From assembly GCA_030761205.1 (NCBI GenBank), contig JAULJL010000027.1:20400501-20464500 (forward strand): a stretch of DNA of 64,000 nt, given 5' to 3'. The position numbers and the translations under genes were made by a program. The notes under the pieces were generated by a model. The model worked only from the letters and a program-made list of their open reading frames with translations. It ran no database searches and was not told the DNA's origin. Below are positions 11,102 to 23,360 of the stretch, one piece after another (within the stretch, counting starts at the first letter, position 1; each line of letters opens with the position of its first letter). Source of the DNA: Fremontodendron californicum (lineage: Eukaryota > Streptophyta > Magnoliopsida > Malvales > Malvaceae).

Positions 11102-13119
11102 ATCAATTGTAAGTATAGTAGTTAGCAAGGGTCGAGTCCTCAGGGATTGGGTTTTAGTTTATAAGTTGATAGTTTAAAACTTAAATTCAAGAACAATAAA
11201 AGAAAAGGGGTTTTTGAAATCAGATTTAAACTAAAGTAAATAATAAGAATAAGATGCAAGGCGGTATAACCAGCCAATAAAAATATATATACTAAATTAG
11301 ACGGTATAACCAGCCAATAAAAATATATATACTAAATTAGGCGGTATAACCAGCCAATAAAAATAAAACAAAGTTAATATACAAATTAGGCGGTATAACC
11401 AGCCAATAAAAATAAATATACTTTTAAAAATAAGCAAACTAGAAAAGTAAGAAAACAAGTAAGTAAGAAGAATCAAATATGAAAAATATGGTTAAGGTTT
11501 CATTCTCCACCACTAGACATCATTAAGAATCAATTTCAGATCTATCAATATCAACCAACTATCAAAGTTAACAACCGTAGATAACAACAAGCTCTGTTAT
11601 CCCAATCTTTCCTTAGTTTGTCGTTAAATAGAACAAGCTCTCTATTTAATCTCTAACCATTAAACAACCTAGAATAAGCTCTCTAAATTCAATTTAATGG
11701 CAGCTTTATGATGAGAAAGATAGGTTGATCTAAGCAACAAACACATAAGCTCGGATTGTTCAACTTAGGTTATGTTCCACTTTGCAATTATTGAAAACTT
11801 GACCATAATCATTAATCACAAAGTGCCACTTATGAATAGGAAATCAAGACAATTACACGGATCAAGACTCCTAAACTAGCAATAGATAATTATCAAGATC
11901 TATCTAGTTGTACACCTAAATAAATCAAGACAACATCATGAACAATTTTTGTAGAAGAACATAAGCAACTTTGATAGAAAATTAATGATAGATAGAATCT
12001 GAAAATCAATCACAAAACATGTCTAGGGCTTTGAAATCACCCTTAACCAAATAGAAGTTTAGCCTAGCATAGGCATTATAAACATAAAATTAAATAGAAT
12101 CTAAGAAGAAAATAAAAGAAAGAAAGAAGAAGAAGAAGAATATTAATTATCCAACCTCTTGCTCTTTCTAAAGAAAAAGAAAACTAGAGAAAAGAAAGAA
12201 GAAGAAAACTTAGAGAATTTTATTACAATGGCTAATATCCTACCAATGTACAATATGATCCTCTACAATCATCCAAGGCCCTCTATTTATACACATTTTG
12301 GAGGGCTAAATGACAAGAGACAAGCTTTACAAATTTCAAAGGTAGGTATAATAGGTGGGTGAATTTTTCTAACAATTTTCGTCATATTGTATGACAATTT
12401 TGATCAGCCAACTTGATGGTCGATTTAGTCAATGTTGGAGGCCTGATCTGATCACATGGTCTTCTAGAAAAAGGTTCCCCTATCAGTTGCGGATCCATAG
12501 CCGTTGGAATGAGCTCATTTGCTGATGTGTATAAGCAGATATGGGCAAAATACGAAAACAGGTCAGCACAGACGTCATTGCACATCAGCCAACTTGATGG
12601 TCGATTTCGTCAATATTAGAGGCCTGATCTGATCATATGGTCTTCTAGACAAAGGTTCCCGTATCAGTTACGGATCCATAGCCATTAGAATAAGCTCATT
12701 TGCTGATGTGGATAAGAAGATATGGGCAAAATACGAAAACAGGTCAGCACAGACGTCATTGCACATCAGCCAACTTGATGGTCGATTTCGCTAGGGAAAA
12801 CGACTCCGTTTCAAGAAGTGTAAAACATGAAAAAGATAGATATGCCTCTTAGCTTTGCACGGCTACAAATTTCAGCCTTATTTCTTCAGTGAAACTCCAG
12901 ATATAGCTGATATGGCAAAAGGTGTCGGAACTGGAACTGAACTGGATTTGCCCTTAATTCTAGTAATCTGAAATCACTCAAAGAAACTTGTGAAAAACAC
13001 CAAATTACATAAAAATATAAAAGATCATAAACACAATTAGACTAAACAATAATAACTCGTATTTGACACAAAACAATAATAAAACATAACTAAAAACTAT
13101 ATAATTATACGAGTTATCA
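11099..13119 (-). repeat. E3 3' LTR, truncated at its left tip
   Basis: It lacks the terminal TGATGCACCC...ACTAAAAA block present in all other R1 LTRs. It has four minisatellite units (about 11262-11420) and two copies of the U3 block, like its partner at 30465-32534. It ends GAGTTATCA. Confidence 0.9.
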
Positions 13120-13287
13120 CACCCCCACACTTAGCTTTTTGCTAGTCCTCGAGCAAAATCAAATAAAAATAAAATAAGAAAATCTAAGCTAATCCACTTT
13201 CGTAGGAAATCACGGTGGCACTTAGCATGTGACACAAGCCTTTAAATCCCTAGGTGTCCCTAGTGGACGAGTTTAGTCTCGTGAGGG
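13120..13287 (-). other. E3 polypurine tract and last internal segment
   Basis: ACCCCCACACTTAG next to the LTR reads as a G-rich polypurine tract on the element strand, the primer for plus-strand DNA. The segment stops at GAGGG, the E4 target site, and resumes at 25405. Confidence 0.8.
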
Positions 13288-15375
13288 TGATGCACCCAAA
13301 AGAGTGTATCTTATTTAACCTTGCACTAAAAAGATAAATTGTAAGTATAGTAGTTAGCAAGGGTCGAGTCCTCAGGGATTGGGTTTTAATTTATAAGTTA
13401 ATAGTTTAAAACTTAAATTCAAGAACAATAAAAGAAAAGGGGGTTTTGAAGCCAGATTTAAACTAAAGTAAATAATAATAATAAGATGCAAGGCGGTATA
13501 ACCAGCCAATAAAAATATATATACTAAATTAGGCGGTATAACCAGCCAATAAAAATATATATACTAAATTAGGCGGTATAACCAGCCAATAAAAATAAAA
13601 CAAAGTTAATATACAAATTAGGCGGTATAACCAGCCAATAAAAATAAATATACTTTTAAAAATAAGCAAACTAAAAGTAAGAAAACAAGTAAGTAAGAAG
13701 AATCAAATATGGAAAATATGGTTAAGGTTTCATTCTCCACCACTAGACCTCATTAAGAATCAATTTCAGATCTATCAATATCAACCAACTATCAAAGTTA
13801 ACAACCGTAGATAACAACAAGCTCTGTTATCCCAATCTTTCCTTAGTTTGTCGTTAAATAGAACAAGCTCTCTATTTAATCTCTAACCATCAAACAACCT
13901 AGAATAAGCTCTCTAAGTTCAATTTAATGGCAGCTTTATGATGAGAAAGATAGGTTGATCTAAGCAACAAACACATAAGCTCGGATTGTTCAACTTAGGT
14001 TATGTTCCACTTTGCAATTATTGAAAACTTGACCATAATCATTAATCACAAATTGCCACTTATGAATAGGAAATCAAGACAATTACACGGATCAAGACTC
14101 CTAGACTAGCAATAGATAATTATCAAGATCTATCTAGTTGTACACCTAAATAAATCAAGACAACATCATGAACAATTCTTGTAGAAGAACATAAGCAACT
14201 TTGATAGAAAATTAATGATAGATAGAATCTGAAAATCAATCACAAAACATGTCTAGGGCTTTGAAATCACCCTTAACCAAATAGAAGTTTAGCCTAGCAT
14301 AGGCATTGTAAACATAAACATAAAATTAAAGAAAATCTAAGAAGAAAATAAAAGAAAGAAAGAAGAAGAGGAAGAATATTAATTATCCAACCTCTTGCTC
14401 TCTCTAAAGAAAAAGAAAACTAGAGAAAAGAAAGAAAACTAGAGAAAAGAAAGAAGAAGAAAACTTAGAGAATTTTATTAAAATGGCTAATATCCTACCT
14501 ATGTACAATATGATCCTCTACAATCATCCAAGGCCCTCTATTTATACACATTTTGGAAGGCTAAATGACAAGAGACAAGCTTTACAAATTTCAAAGGTAG
14601 GTATAATAGGTGGGTGAATTTTTCTAATAATTTTCGTCATATTGTATGACAATTTTGATCAGCCAACTTGATGGTCGATTTCGTCAATGTTGGAGGCCTG
14701 ATCTGATCACATGGTCTTCTAGAAAAAGGTTCCCCTATCAGTTACGGATCCATAGCCGTTGGAATCAGCTCATTTGCTGATGTGGATAAGCAGATATGGG
14801 CAAAATACGAAAAACATGTCAGCACAGACGTCATTGCACATCAGCCAACTTGATGGTCGATTTCGTCAATATTAGAGGCCTGATCTGATCATATGGTCTT
14901 CTAGAAAAAGGTTCCCGTATCAGTTACGGATCCATAGCCATTGGAATCAGCTCATTTGCTGATGTGGATAAGCAGATATGGGCAAAATACGAAAACAGGT
15001 CAGCACAGACGTCATTGCACATCAGCCAACTTGATGGTCGATTTCGCTAGGGAAAACGACTCCGTTTCAAGAAGTGTAAAACATGAAAAAGATAGATATG
15101 CCTCTTAGCTTTGCACGGCTACAAATGGCAGCCTTATTGCTTCAGTGAAACTCCAGATATAGCTGATATGGCAAAAGGTGTCGGAACTGGAACTGAACTG
15201 GATTTGCCCTTAATTCTAGTAATCTAAAATCACTCAAAGAAACTTGTGAAAAACACCAAATTACATAAAAATATAAAAGATCATAAATACAATTAGACTA
15301 AACAATAATAACTCGTATTTGACACAAAACAATAATAAAACATAACTAAAAACTATATAATTATACGAGTTATCA
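13288..15375 (-). repeat. E4 left (3') LTR
   Basis: 2,088 bp with four minisatellite units and two U3 blocks. It is 49 bp longer than the other two E4 LTRs because of one extra minisatellite unit. Confidence 0.92.
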
Positions 15376-17258
15376 CACCCCCACACTTAGATTGTTGCTA
15401 GTCCCTAGCAACGACTCAATAAAAATAAAATAAGAAAATCTAATCTAATCCACTTTCGTAGGAAATCACGGTGGCACTTAGCATGTGACACAAGCCTTTA
15501 AACCCCTAGGTGTCCCTAGTGGACGAGTTTAGTCTCGTGAGGGTTTGCTAGAACGATACCCACAAACATTGAAAAACTAAACTATAAATAAACTACATAT
15601 ACTAAAAATATTTATTCCTAATCCTTTCAATACACTTAGAGATAATCTTTGAACAAGTCTTATAAACTAATCAATAGCTTAAAGAATTTCACAAAAATCA
15701 TGCTTGAATGTAAATTATTTGAGTTAAGCCAATATTAACATAACATATCTCAATCAAAATAGTGCATGTTCAAATTTAATCTCAACTTCTCACATGGGAT
15801 ACCCTCATGATTTTCACTCTTTAAAGTAGTGGTGAAGTGTTTACACTCAATCAATCTCATGAAAACAGTTCTACCATATTCTTGCTTGTCCACCTATTCT
15901 CCACTATTTAGATCATACAACTTCATGAATCAAGAGGTCTTTAATCAAGGTTGTAATGGGGCCAAGGGGTTTGTAATGTGGTTGAAGAACAAAAGGATAA
16001 AGATATCACAAAGGTTCCAAAGAGTTCATAAAATTTAGAGACATAATAAGATCATACAAAGAAACTTCTCAAAACTCTTTACAAGTACATAGTCACATAG
16101 GCTAAATATTCATGTTGAGCCTTTGCTTCATTCTAACCAACTTTGTAACATCTTTTTCTTTACTTTAACTAGAAGTTCAAGAGAATATTAAAAAAAAAAA
16201 AAATTTTTTTCACATGGGAATGTATTTGGCAATATTCCCTCTATTTTTCTCTTGACTTTTGCCTTTCTCCTCCCCCACACTTATCTTTTGTTCTAACCCA
16301 AATTTTCAAAAAATATCCCTTGTTTTTGCAATATGTCTCAAACATTCTAGTCCATCTTTAGAACAAGGGTAAAGATATAAATGTGTTTAGGCTAGGTGTA
16401 AGATGTGGTTACCAAATAAATAGCTTATTCAATGTAGGCTCAAATTGGTTCACTAGAGGGATGTTCTCTTGGAACATCAATAAGGGATGGCTGTTTGGCC
16501 CTAGTTAAAAAGTCCTAATGCCTCTATCATATTCATGTTGTTACATGCATCAATATAGTCTCAAATGGTTTAAAGCAAGTTCTAGAGAATCATGTAATCA
16601 TAAGAGCACTCAAGAAAGAAATTAGATTGATTTGTATAATGCATCAATCATTATAGGCTCAAAAACTCACAAGGATGATTATACAAGTCAGATTAAGTCT
16701 AAACATCCTTCTTTCTCAATCAACATATCATATTAACATTGGCTCATAAAAAGATTGATATCAAGTTCAATTCTCATGAAAATATTCTCACTAATAAATC
16801 TGTTTTAGACTTATGCAATTCATATCTCATCATTGTATTAAAAAGGAACTAAAACACACTAAAAATAATAATAATAAAGACTCATAAAAAAAAATAGTAG
16901 ACAAAAATAAAAGAAATCCTAAATCATTCCCCCCACACTTAATTCTTACATTGTCCTCAATGTAAGTCTATTAACCCAAATGAAAGAATCATGTGTAAGA
17001 GAAAAGAACTAATAACATAAGAATAGGAACAACTAAGACTCAAAACAAAACAAACTCATGCAACCTAAATAATCCTAAAATACTAAACAAAAATTAACAA
17101 GTAAACATAAAAAATAAAAATAAAAACAATAAAAATAAAAATAATAAAAGAAAAGAAAAAGGAAAAGAAAGAGAAAGCAAATCTGAATATGGAAGGTTGG
17201 CAATTTCTTCTTTAATTGGGTTGCCTTCCCAATTAACACTTGAGTTAATGTTTTGAAC
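15376..17258 (-). other. E4 internal region 1, non-coding tail
   Basis: No gene is seen. Polypurine tract next to the LTR (15377-15389). Further G-runs on the element strand near 16270-16280 and 16929-16938, with the ACATTG-N4-CAATGT dyad. A/T-rich simple sequence lies near 16190 and 17100-17180. Confidence 0.7.
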
Positions 17259-18197
17259 CTAACCAACACCCCTTCTTGGCTTTTTAGGCTTGTCAGGCTC
17301 ATACATGAAATTTTCCAAATTAATGCGTTTGAGAGGAAGCTTTCTTTGCACAACAGTGGATGCATTCTCCATTACAAGTATTATTCCATCATCCTTTGTG
17401 GTGCATATCTCATCGAGGAATGGAGCATATTTTGATACTTGTTGAATGGCATCCACAAACAAGTTGTTTAAGGTTTCTGGCATGTGTTGTTCATGTTCTT
17501 CCTCCATGAACTTTGCAAATCTACTAGGAAAAGGAGGAGAAGAAACATTAGTAAAAAGTGGAACCTTAAACGTTACCTCAGGTGCCGAAATACTCTTATT
17601 TGGATTTGTGGCTTCATTATCCTCAAGAATAGAATCCATCTCTAATTTTGTCTCATCCTCATCTTGTTCCTCATTCCTCAAGGTCACAATCGTAGCATTC
17701 TCCTTTGGGTTAATCATCGTTTGGGCAGGGAGTTCTTCAGATCTTTGTGCTACCCATCCCACCATACTACTAGTCAATTGGATCATTTGCTTTTCCAAAC
17801 TCTGGATGCTTGCCCTTGTTTCCTGTTGAAATTGCAATGTATCAGTAACAAGAGAATAGACAAGATCTTCTAAAGAAGTACCTGAGTTTTGAGTCATATG
17901 TGGTGGTTGAAAAAGATCTGGTTCTTGGGACCATGATTGATTGAAGCTAGATGGATGAGTGTAATTGGCATAAGGATCTACTTCTTGGTAATTTTTCGAA
18001 TAGCCATAAGTAGTATGATCCCACCATCCCTCATGGTAAGTGTTTGAGTAATGATCATACTGTTGGTCTTGGAACACTTGATGGCCTTGACATTCTCCCA
18101 TGGCCAATTGTTGAACTAGGGAAGTGAGATTGGCTTGTTGATTCTCCATGTTCATGTATGCCACCAACTCTTCAAGTGTTAGATTGCTCAACTCCAT
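17259..18197 (-). CDS. R1 gag-like ORF (E4 copy 1), intact
   Basis: 312 codons; the ATG lies directly after an A-run of about 25. The N-terminal half is rich in Asn/Gln/Tyr (YDHYSNTYHEGWWDH near residue 50). A segment with spaced hydrophobics (around residues 120-150) could be helical. It is followed by acidic and basic stretches and a closing KKPRRGVG. Segments match E2 gag around YDPYSNTYNPGW, the PKENA/PRENA block and the PPFPSR block. It corresponds to the E2 linker between nucleocapsid and protease, not to capsid. It is identical in protein to the second copy. Function unknown; RNA binding or partner-Gag binding are possibilities. Confidence 0.75.
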   Translation of the reverse strand: MELSNLTLEELVAYMNMENQQANLTSLVQQLAMGECQGHQVFQDQQYDHYSNTYHEGWWDHTTYGYSKNYQEVDPYANYTHPSSFNQSWSQEPDLFQPPHMTQNSGTSLEDLVYSLVTDTLQFQQETRASIQSLEKQMIQLTSSMVGWVAQRSEELPAQTMINPKENATIVTLRNEEQDEDETKLEMDSILEDNEATNPNKSISAPEVTFKVPLFTNVSSPPFPSRFAKFMEEEHEQHMPETLNNLFVDAIQQVSKYAPFLDEICTTKDDGIILVMENASTVVQRKLPLKRINLENFMYEPDKPKKPRRGVG

Positions 18198-18324
18198 CGT
18201 TTTTTTTTTTTTTTTTTTTTTTTTTTCAAAATTTGATAAGAAAAACTTGTATGTACAAGAAAATAAAACTAATTAGAACTGAAAATAAGAATAAACCAAG
18301 TAACAAATAGACTAAAGAAAACAA

Positions 18325-18342
18325 TCCCCGGCAACGGCGCCA
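18325..18342 (-). other. Primer binding site, tRNA-Asp type (E4 internal 1)
   Basis: TCCCCGGCAACGGCGCCA in plus orientation, next to the middle LTR. The middle LTR therefore serves as 5' LTR for unit 1 and 3' LTR for unit 2. Confidence 0.8.
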
Positions 18343-18348
18343 AAAACT

Positions 18349-20387
18349 TGATGCACCCAAAAGAGTGTATCTTATTTAACCTTGCACTAAAAAGATAAAT
18401 TGTAAGTATAGTAGTTAGCAAGGGTCGAGTCCTCAGGGATTGGGTTTTAATTTATAAGTTAATAGTTTAAAACTTAAATTCAAGAACAATAAAAGAAAAG
18501 GGGGTTTTGAAGCCAGATTTAAACTAAAGTAAATAATAATAATAAGATGCAAGGCGGTATAACCAGCCAATAAAAATATATATACTAAATTAGGCGGTAT
18601 AACCAGCCAATAAAAATATATATACTAAATTAGGCGGTATAACCAGCCAATAAAAATAAATATACTTTTAAAAATAAGCAAACTAAAAGTAAGAAAACAA
18701 GTAAGTAAGAAGAATCAAATATGGAAAATATGGTTAAGGTTTCATTCTCCACCACTAGACCTCATTAAGAATCAATTTCAGATCTATCAATATCAACCAA
18801 CTATCAAAGTTAACAACCGTAGATAACAACAAGCTCTGTTATCCCAATCTTTCCTTAGTTTGTCGTTAAATAGAACAAGCTCTCTATTTAATCTCTAACC
18901 ATCAAACAACCTAGAATAAGCTCTCTAAGTTCAATTTAATGGCAGCTTTATGATGAGAAAGATAGGTTGATCTAAGCAACAAACACATAAGCTCGGATTG
19001 TTCAACTTAGGTTATGTTCCACTTTGCAATTATTGAAAACTTGACCATAATCATTAATCACAAATTGCCACTTATGAATAGGAAATCAAGACAATTACAC
19101 GGATCAAGACTCCTAGACTAGCAATAGATAATTATCAAGATCTATCTAGTTGTACACCTAAATAAATCAAGACAACATCATGAACAATTCTTGTAGAAGA
19201 ACATAAGCAACTTTGATAGAAAATTAATGATAGATAGAATCTGAAAATCAATCACAAAACATGTCTAGGGCTTTGAAATCACCCTTAACCAAATAGAAGT
19301 TTAGCCTAGCATAGGCATTGTAAACATAAACATAAAATTAAAGAAAATCTAAGAAGAAAATAAAAGAAAGAAAGAAGAAGAGGAAGAATATTAATTATCC
19401 AACCTCTTGCTCTCTCTAAAGAAAAAGAAAACTAGAGAAAAGAAAGAAAACTAGAGAAAAGAAAGAAGAAGAAAACTTAGAGAATTTTATTAAAATGGCT
19501 AATATCCTACCTATGTACAATATGATCCTCTACAATCATCCAAGGCCCTCTATTTATACACATTTTGGAAGGCTAAATGACAAGAGACAAGCTTTACAAA
19601 TTTCAAAGGTAGGTATAATAGGTGGGTGAATTTTTCTAATAATTTTCGTCATATTGTATGACAATTTTGATCAGCCAACTTGATGGTCGATTTCGTCAAT
19701 GTTGGAGGCCTGATCTGATCACATGGTCTTCTAGAAAAAGGTTCCCCTATCAGTTACGGATCCATAGCCGTTGGAATCAGCTCATTTGCTGATGTGGATA
19801 AGCAGATATGGGCAAAATACGAAAAACATGTCAGCACAGACGTCATTGCACATCAGCCAACTTGATGGTCGATTTCGTCAATATTAGAGGCCTGATCTGA
19901 TCATATGGTCTTCTAGAAAAAGGTTCCCGTATCAGTTACGGATCCATAGCCATTGGAATCAGCTCATTTGCTGATGTGGATAAGCAGATATGGGCAAAAT
20001 ACGAAAACAGGTCAGCACAGACGTCATTGCACATCAGCCAACTTGATGGTCGATTTCGCTAGGGAAAACGACTCCGTTTCAAGAAGTGTAAAACATGAAA
20101 AAGATAGATATGCCTCTTAGCTTTGCACGGCTACAAATGGCAGCCTTATTGCTTCAGTGAAACTCCAGATATAGCTGATATGGCAAAAGGTGTCGGAACT
20201 GGAACTGAACTGGATTTGCCCTTAATTCTAGTAATCTAAAATCACTCAAAGAAACTTGTGAAAAACACCAAATTACATAAAAATATAAAAGATCATAAAT
20301 ACAATTAGACTAAACAATAATAACTCGTATTTGACACAAAACAATAATAAAACATAACTAAAAACTATATAATTATACGAGTTATCA
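18349..20387 (-). repeat. E4 middle LTR, hybrid of the outer two
   Basis: Its left part has three minisatellite units, as in the right LTR (23361-25399), and not four as in the left LTR. Its right part follows the left LTR at seven sites where the right LTR differs (for example GGCTAAATGAC rather than GGTTAAATGAC, and ACAAATGGCAGCC rather than ACAAATTGCAGCC). Confidence 0.85.
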
Positions 20388-22269
20388 CACCCCCACACTT
20401 AGATTGTTGCTAGTCCCTAGCAACGACTCAATAAAAATAAAATAAGAAAATCTAATCTAATCCACTTTCGTAGGAAATCACGGTGGCACTTAGCATGTGA
20501 CACAAGCCTTTAAACCCCTAGGTGTCCCTAGTGGACGAGTTTAGTCTCGTGAGGGTTTGCTAGAACGATACCCACAAACATTGAAAAACTAAACTATAAA
20601 TAAACTACATATACTAAAAATATTTATTCCTAATCCTTTCAATACACTTAGAGATAATCTTTGAACAAGTCTTATAAACTAATCAATAGCTTAAAGAATT
20701 TCACAAAAATCATGCTTGAATGTAAATTATTTGAGTTAAGCCAATATTAACATAACATATCTCAATCAAAATAGTGCATGTTCAAATTTAATCTCAACTT
20801 CTCACATGGGATACCCTCATGATTTTCACTCTTTAAAGTAGTGGTGAAGTGTTTACACTCAATCAATCTCATGAAAACAGTTCTACCATATTCTTGCTTG
20901 TCCACCTATTCTCCACTATTTAGATCATACAACTTCATGAATCAAGAGGTCTTTAATCAAGGTTGTAATGGGGCCAAGGGGTTTGTAATGTGGTTGAAGA
21001 ACAAAAGGATAAAGATATCACAAAGGTTCCAAAGAGTTCATAAAATTTAGAGACATAATAAGATCATACAAAGAAACTTCTCAAAACTCTTTACAAGTAC
21101 ATAGTCACATAGGCTAAATATTCATGTTGAGCCTTTGCTTCATTCTAACCAACTTTGTAACATCTTTTTCTTTACTTTAACTAGAAGTTCAAGAGAATAT
21201 TAAAAAAAAAAAAATTTTTTTCACATGGGAATGTATTTGGCAATATTCCCTCTATTTTTCTCTTGACTTTTGCCTTTCTCCTCCCCCACACTTATCTTTT
21301 GTTCTAACCCAAATTTTCAAAAAATATCCCTTGTTTTTGCAATATGTCTCAAACATTCTAGTCCATCTTTAGAACAAGGGTAAAGATATAAATGTGTTTA
21401 GGCTAGGTGTAAGATGTGGTTACCAAATAAATAGCTTATTCAATGTAGGCTCAAATTGGTTCACTAGAGGGATGTTCTCTTGGAACATCAATAAGGGATG
21501 GCTGTTTGGCCCTAGTTAAAAAGTCCTAATGCCTCTATCATATTCATGTTGTTACATGCATCAATATAGTCTCAAATGGTTTAAAGCAAGTTCTAGAGAA
21601 TCATGTAATCATAAGAGCACTCAAGAAAGAAATTAGATTGATTTGTATAATGCATCAATCATTATAGGCTCAAAAACTCACAAGGATGATTATACAAGTC
21701 AGATTAAGTCTAAACATCCTTCTTTCTCAATCAACATATCATATTAACATTGGCTCATAAAAAGATTGATATCAAGTTCAATTCTCATGAAAATATTCTC
21801 ACTAATAAATCTGTTTTAGACTTATGCAATTCATATCTCATCATTGTATTAAAAAGGAACTAAAACACACTAAAAATAATAATAATAAAGACTCATAAAA
21901 AAAAATAGTAGACAAAAATAAAAGAAATCCTAAATCATTCCCCCCACACTTAATTCTTACATTGTCCTCAATGTAAGTCTATTAACCCAAATGAAAGAAT
22001 CATGTGTAAGAGAAAAGAACTAATAACATAAGAATAGGAACAACTAAGACTCAAAACAAAACAAACTCATGCAACCTAAATAATCCTAAAATACTAAACA
22101 AAAATTAACAAGTAAACATAAAAAATAAAAATAAAAACAATAAAAATAAAAATAATAAAAGAAAAGAAAAAGGAAAAGAAAGAGAAAGCAAATCTGAATA
22201 TGGAAGGTTGGCAATTTCTTCTTTAATTGGGTTGCCTTCCCAATTAACACTTGAGTTAATGTTTTGAAC
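20388..22269 (-). other. E4 internal region 2, non-coding tail
   Basis: A near-exact copy of 15376-17258; the only difference I noticed is the length of an A-run near 21200. No gene is seen. Confidence 0.75.
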
Positions 22270-23208
22270 CTAACCAACACCCCTTCTTGGCTTTTTAGGC
22301 TTGTCAGGCTCATACATGAAATTTTCCAAATTAATGCGTTTGAGAGGAAGCTTTCTTTGCACAACAGTGGATGCATTCTCCATTACAAGTATTATTCCAT
22401 CATCCTTTGTGGTGCATATCTCATCGAGGAATGGAGCATATTTTGATACTTGTTGAATGGCATCCACAAACAAGTTGTTTAAGGTTTCTGGCATGTGTTG
22501 TTCATGTTCTTCCTCCATGAACTTTGCAAATCTACTAGGAAAAGGAGGAGAAGAAACATTAGTAAAAAGTGGAACCTTAAACGTTACCTCAGGTGCCGAA
22601 ATACTCTTATTTGGATTTGTGGCTTCATTATCCTCAAGAATAGAATCCATCTCTAATTTTGTCTCATCCTCATCTTGTTCCTCATTCCTCAAGGTCACAA
22701 TCGTAGCATTCTCCTTTGGGTTAATCATCGTTTGGGCAGGGAGTTCTTCAGATCTTTGTGCTACCCATCCCACCATACTACTAGTCAATTGGATCATTTG
22801 CTTTTCCAAACTCTGGATGCTTGCCCTTGTTTCCTGTTGAAATTGCAATGTATCAGTAACAAGAGAATAGACAAGATCTTCTAAAGAAGTACCTGAGTTT
22901 TGAGTCATATGTGGTGGTTGAAAAAGATCTGGTTCTTGGGACCATGATTGATTGAAGCTAGATGGATGAGTGTAATTGGCATAAGGATCTACTTCTTGGT
23001 AATTTTTCGAATAGCCATAAGTAGTATGATCCCACCATCCCTCATGGTAAGTGTTTGAGTAATGATCATACTGTTGGTCTTGGAACACTTGATGGCCTTG
23101 ACATTCTCCCATGGCCAATTGTTGAACTAGGGAAGTGAGATTGGCTTGTTGATTCTCCATGTTCATGTATGCCACCAACTCTTCAAGTGTTAGATTGCTC
23201 AACTCCAT
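22270..23208 (-). CDS. R1 gag-like ORF (E4 copy 2), intact
   Basis: Identical in protein to the copy at 17259-18197 over 312 codons. The frame is open 11 codons further upstream through the A-run, which would add an N-terminal run of Lys. I keep the MELSNLTLEE start because it is the one start shared by all copies, whatever the length of the A-run. It ends 15 codons past the PLKRIN block with KKPRRGVG and a TAG stop. As in copy 1 there is no capsid domain, zinc knuckle or protease motif. Confidence 0.75.
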   Translation of the reverse strand: MELSNLTLEELVAYMNMENQQANLTSLVQQLAMGECQGHQVFQDQQYDHYSNTYHEGWWDHTTYGYSKNYQEVDPYANYTHPSSFNQSWSQEPDLFQPPHMTQNSGTSLEDLVYSLVTDTLQFQQETRASIQSLEKQMIQLTSSMVGWVAQRSEELPAQTMINPKENATIVTLRNEEQDEDETKLEMDSILEDNEATNPNKSISAPEVTFKVPLFTNVSSPPFPSRFAKFMEEEHEQHMPETLNNLFVDAIQQVSKYAPFLDEICTTKDDGIILVMENASTVVQRKLPLKRINLENFMYEPDKPKKPRRGVG

Positions 23209-23336
23209 CGTTTTTTTTTTTTTTTTTTTTTTTTTTTTCAAAATTTGATAAGAAAAACTTGTATGTACAAGAAAATAAAACTAATTAGAACTGAAAATAA
23301 GAATAAACCAAGTAACAAATAGACTAAAGAAAACAA

Positions 23337-23354
23337 TCCCCGGCAACGGCGCCA
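23337..23354 (-). other. Primer binding site, tRNA-Asp type (E4 internal 2)
   Basis: Same 18-base site, 6 bases from the right LTR. Confidence 0.8.
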
Positions 23355-23360
23355 AAAACT

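Noticed and set aside
12159..12585. Small ORFs across the LTR TATA region (also 31574, 45017, 54259 and 59262)
   Set aside because: They span promoter and transcription start sequence of LTRs, are mostly antisense, and vary in frame between copies.
17446..17829. 127-codon Ser/Cys-rich ORFs antisense to the R1 gag-like ORF
   Set aside because: Shadows of the gag frame. Their Ser/Cys bias mirrors Glu/Asp codons on the other strand.
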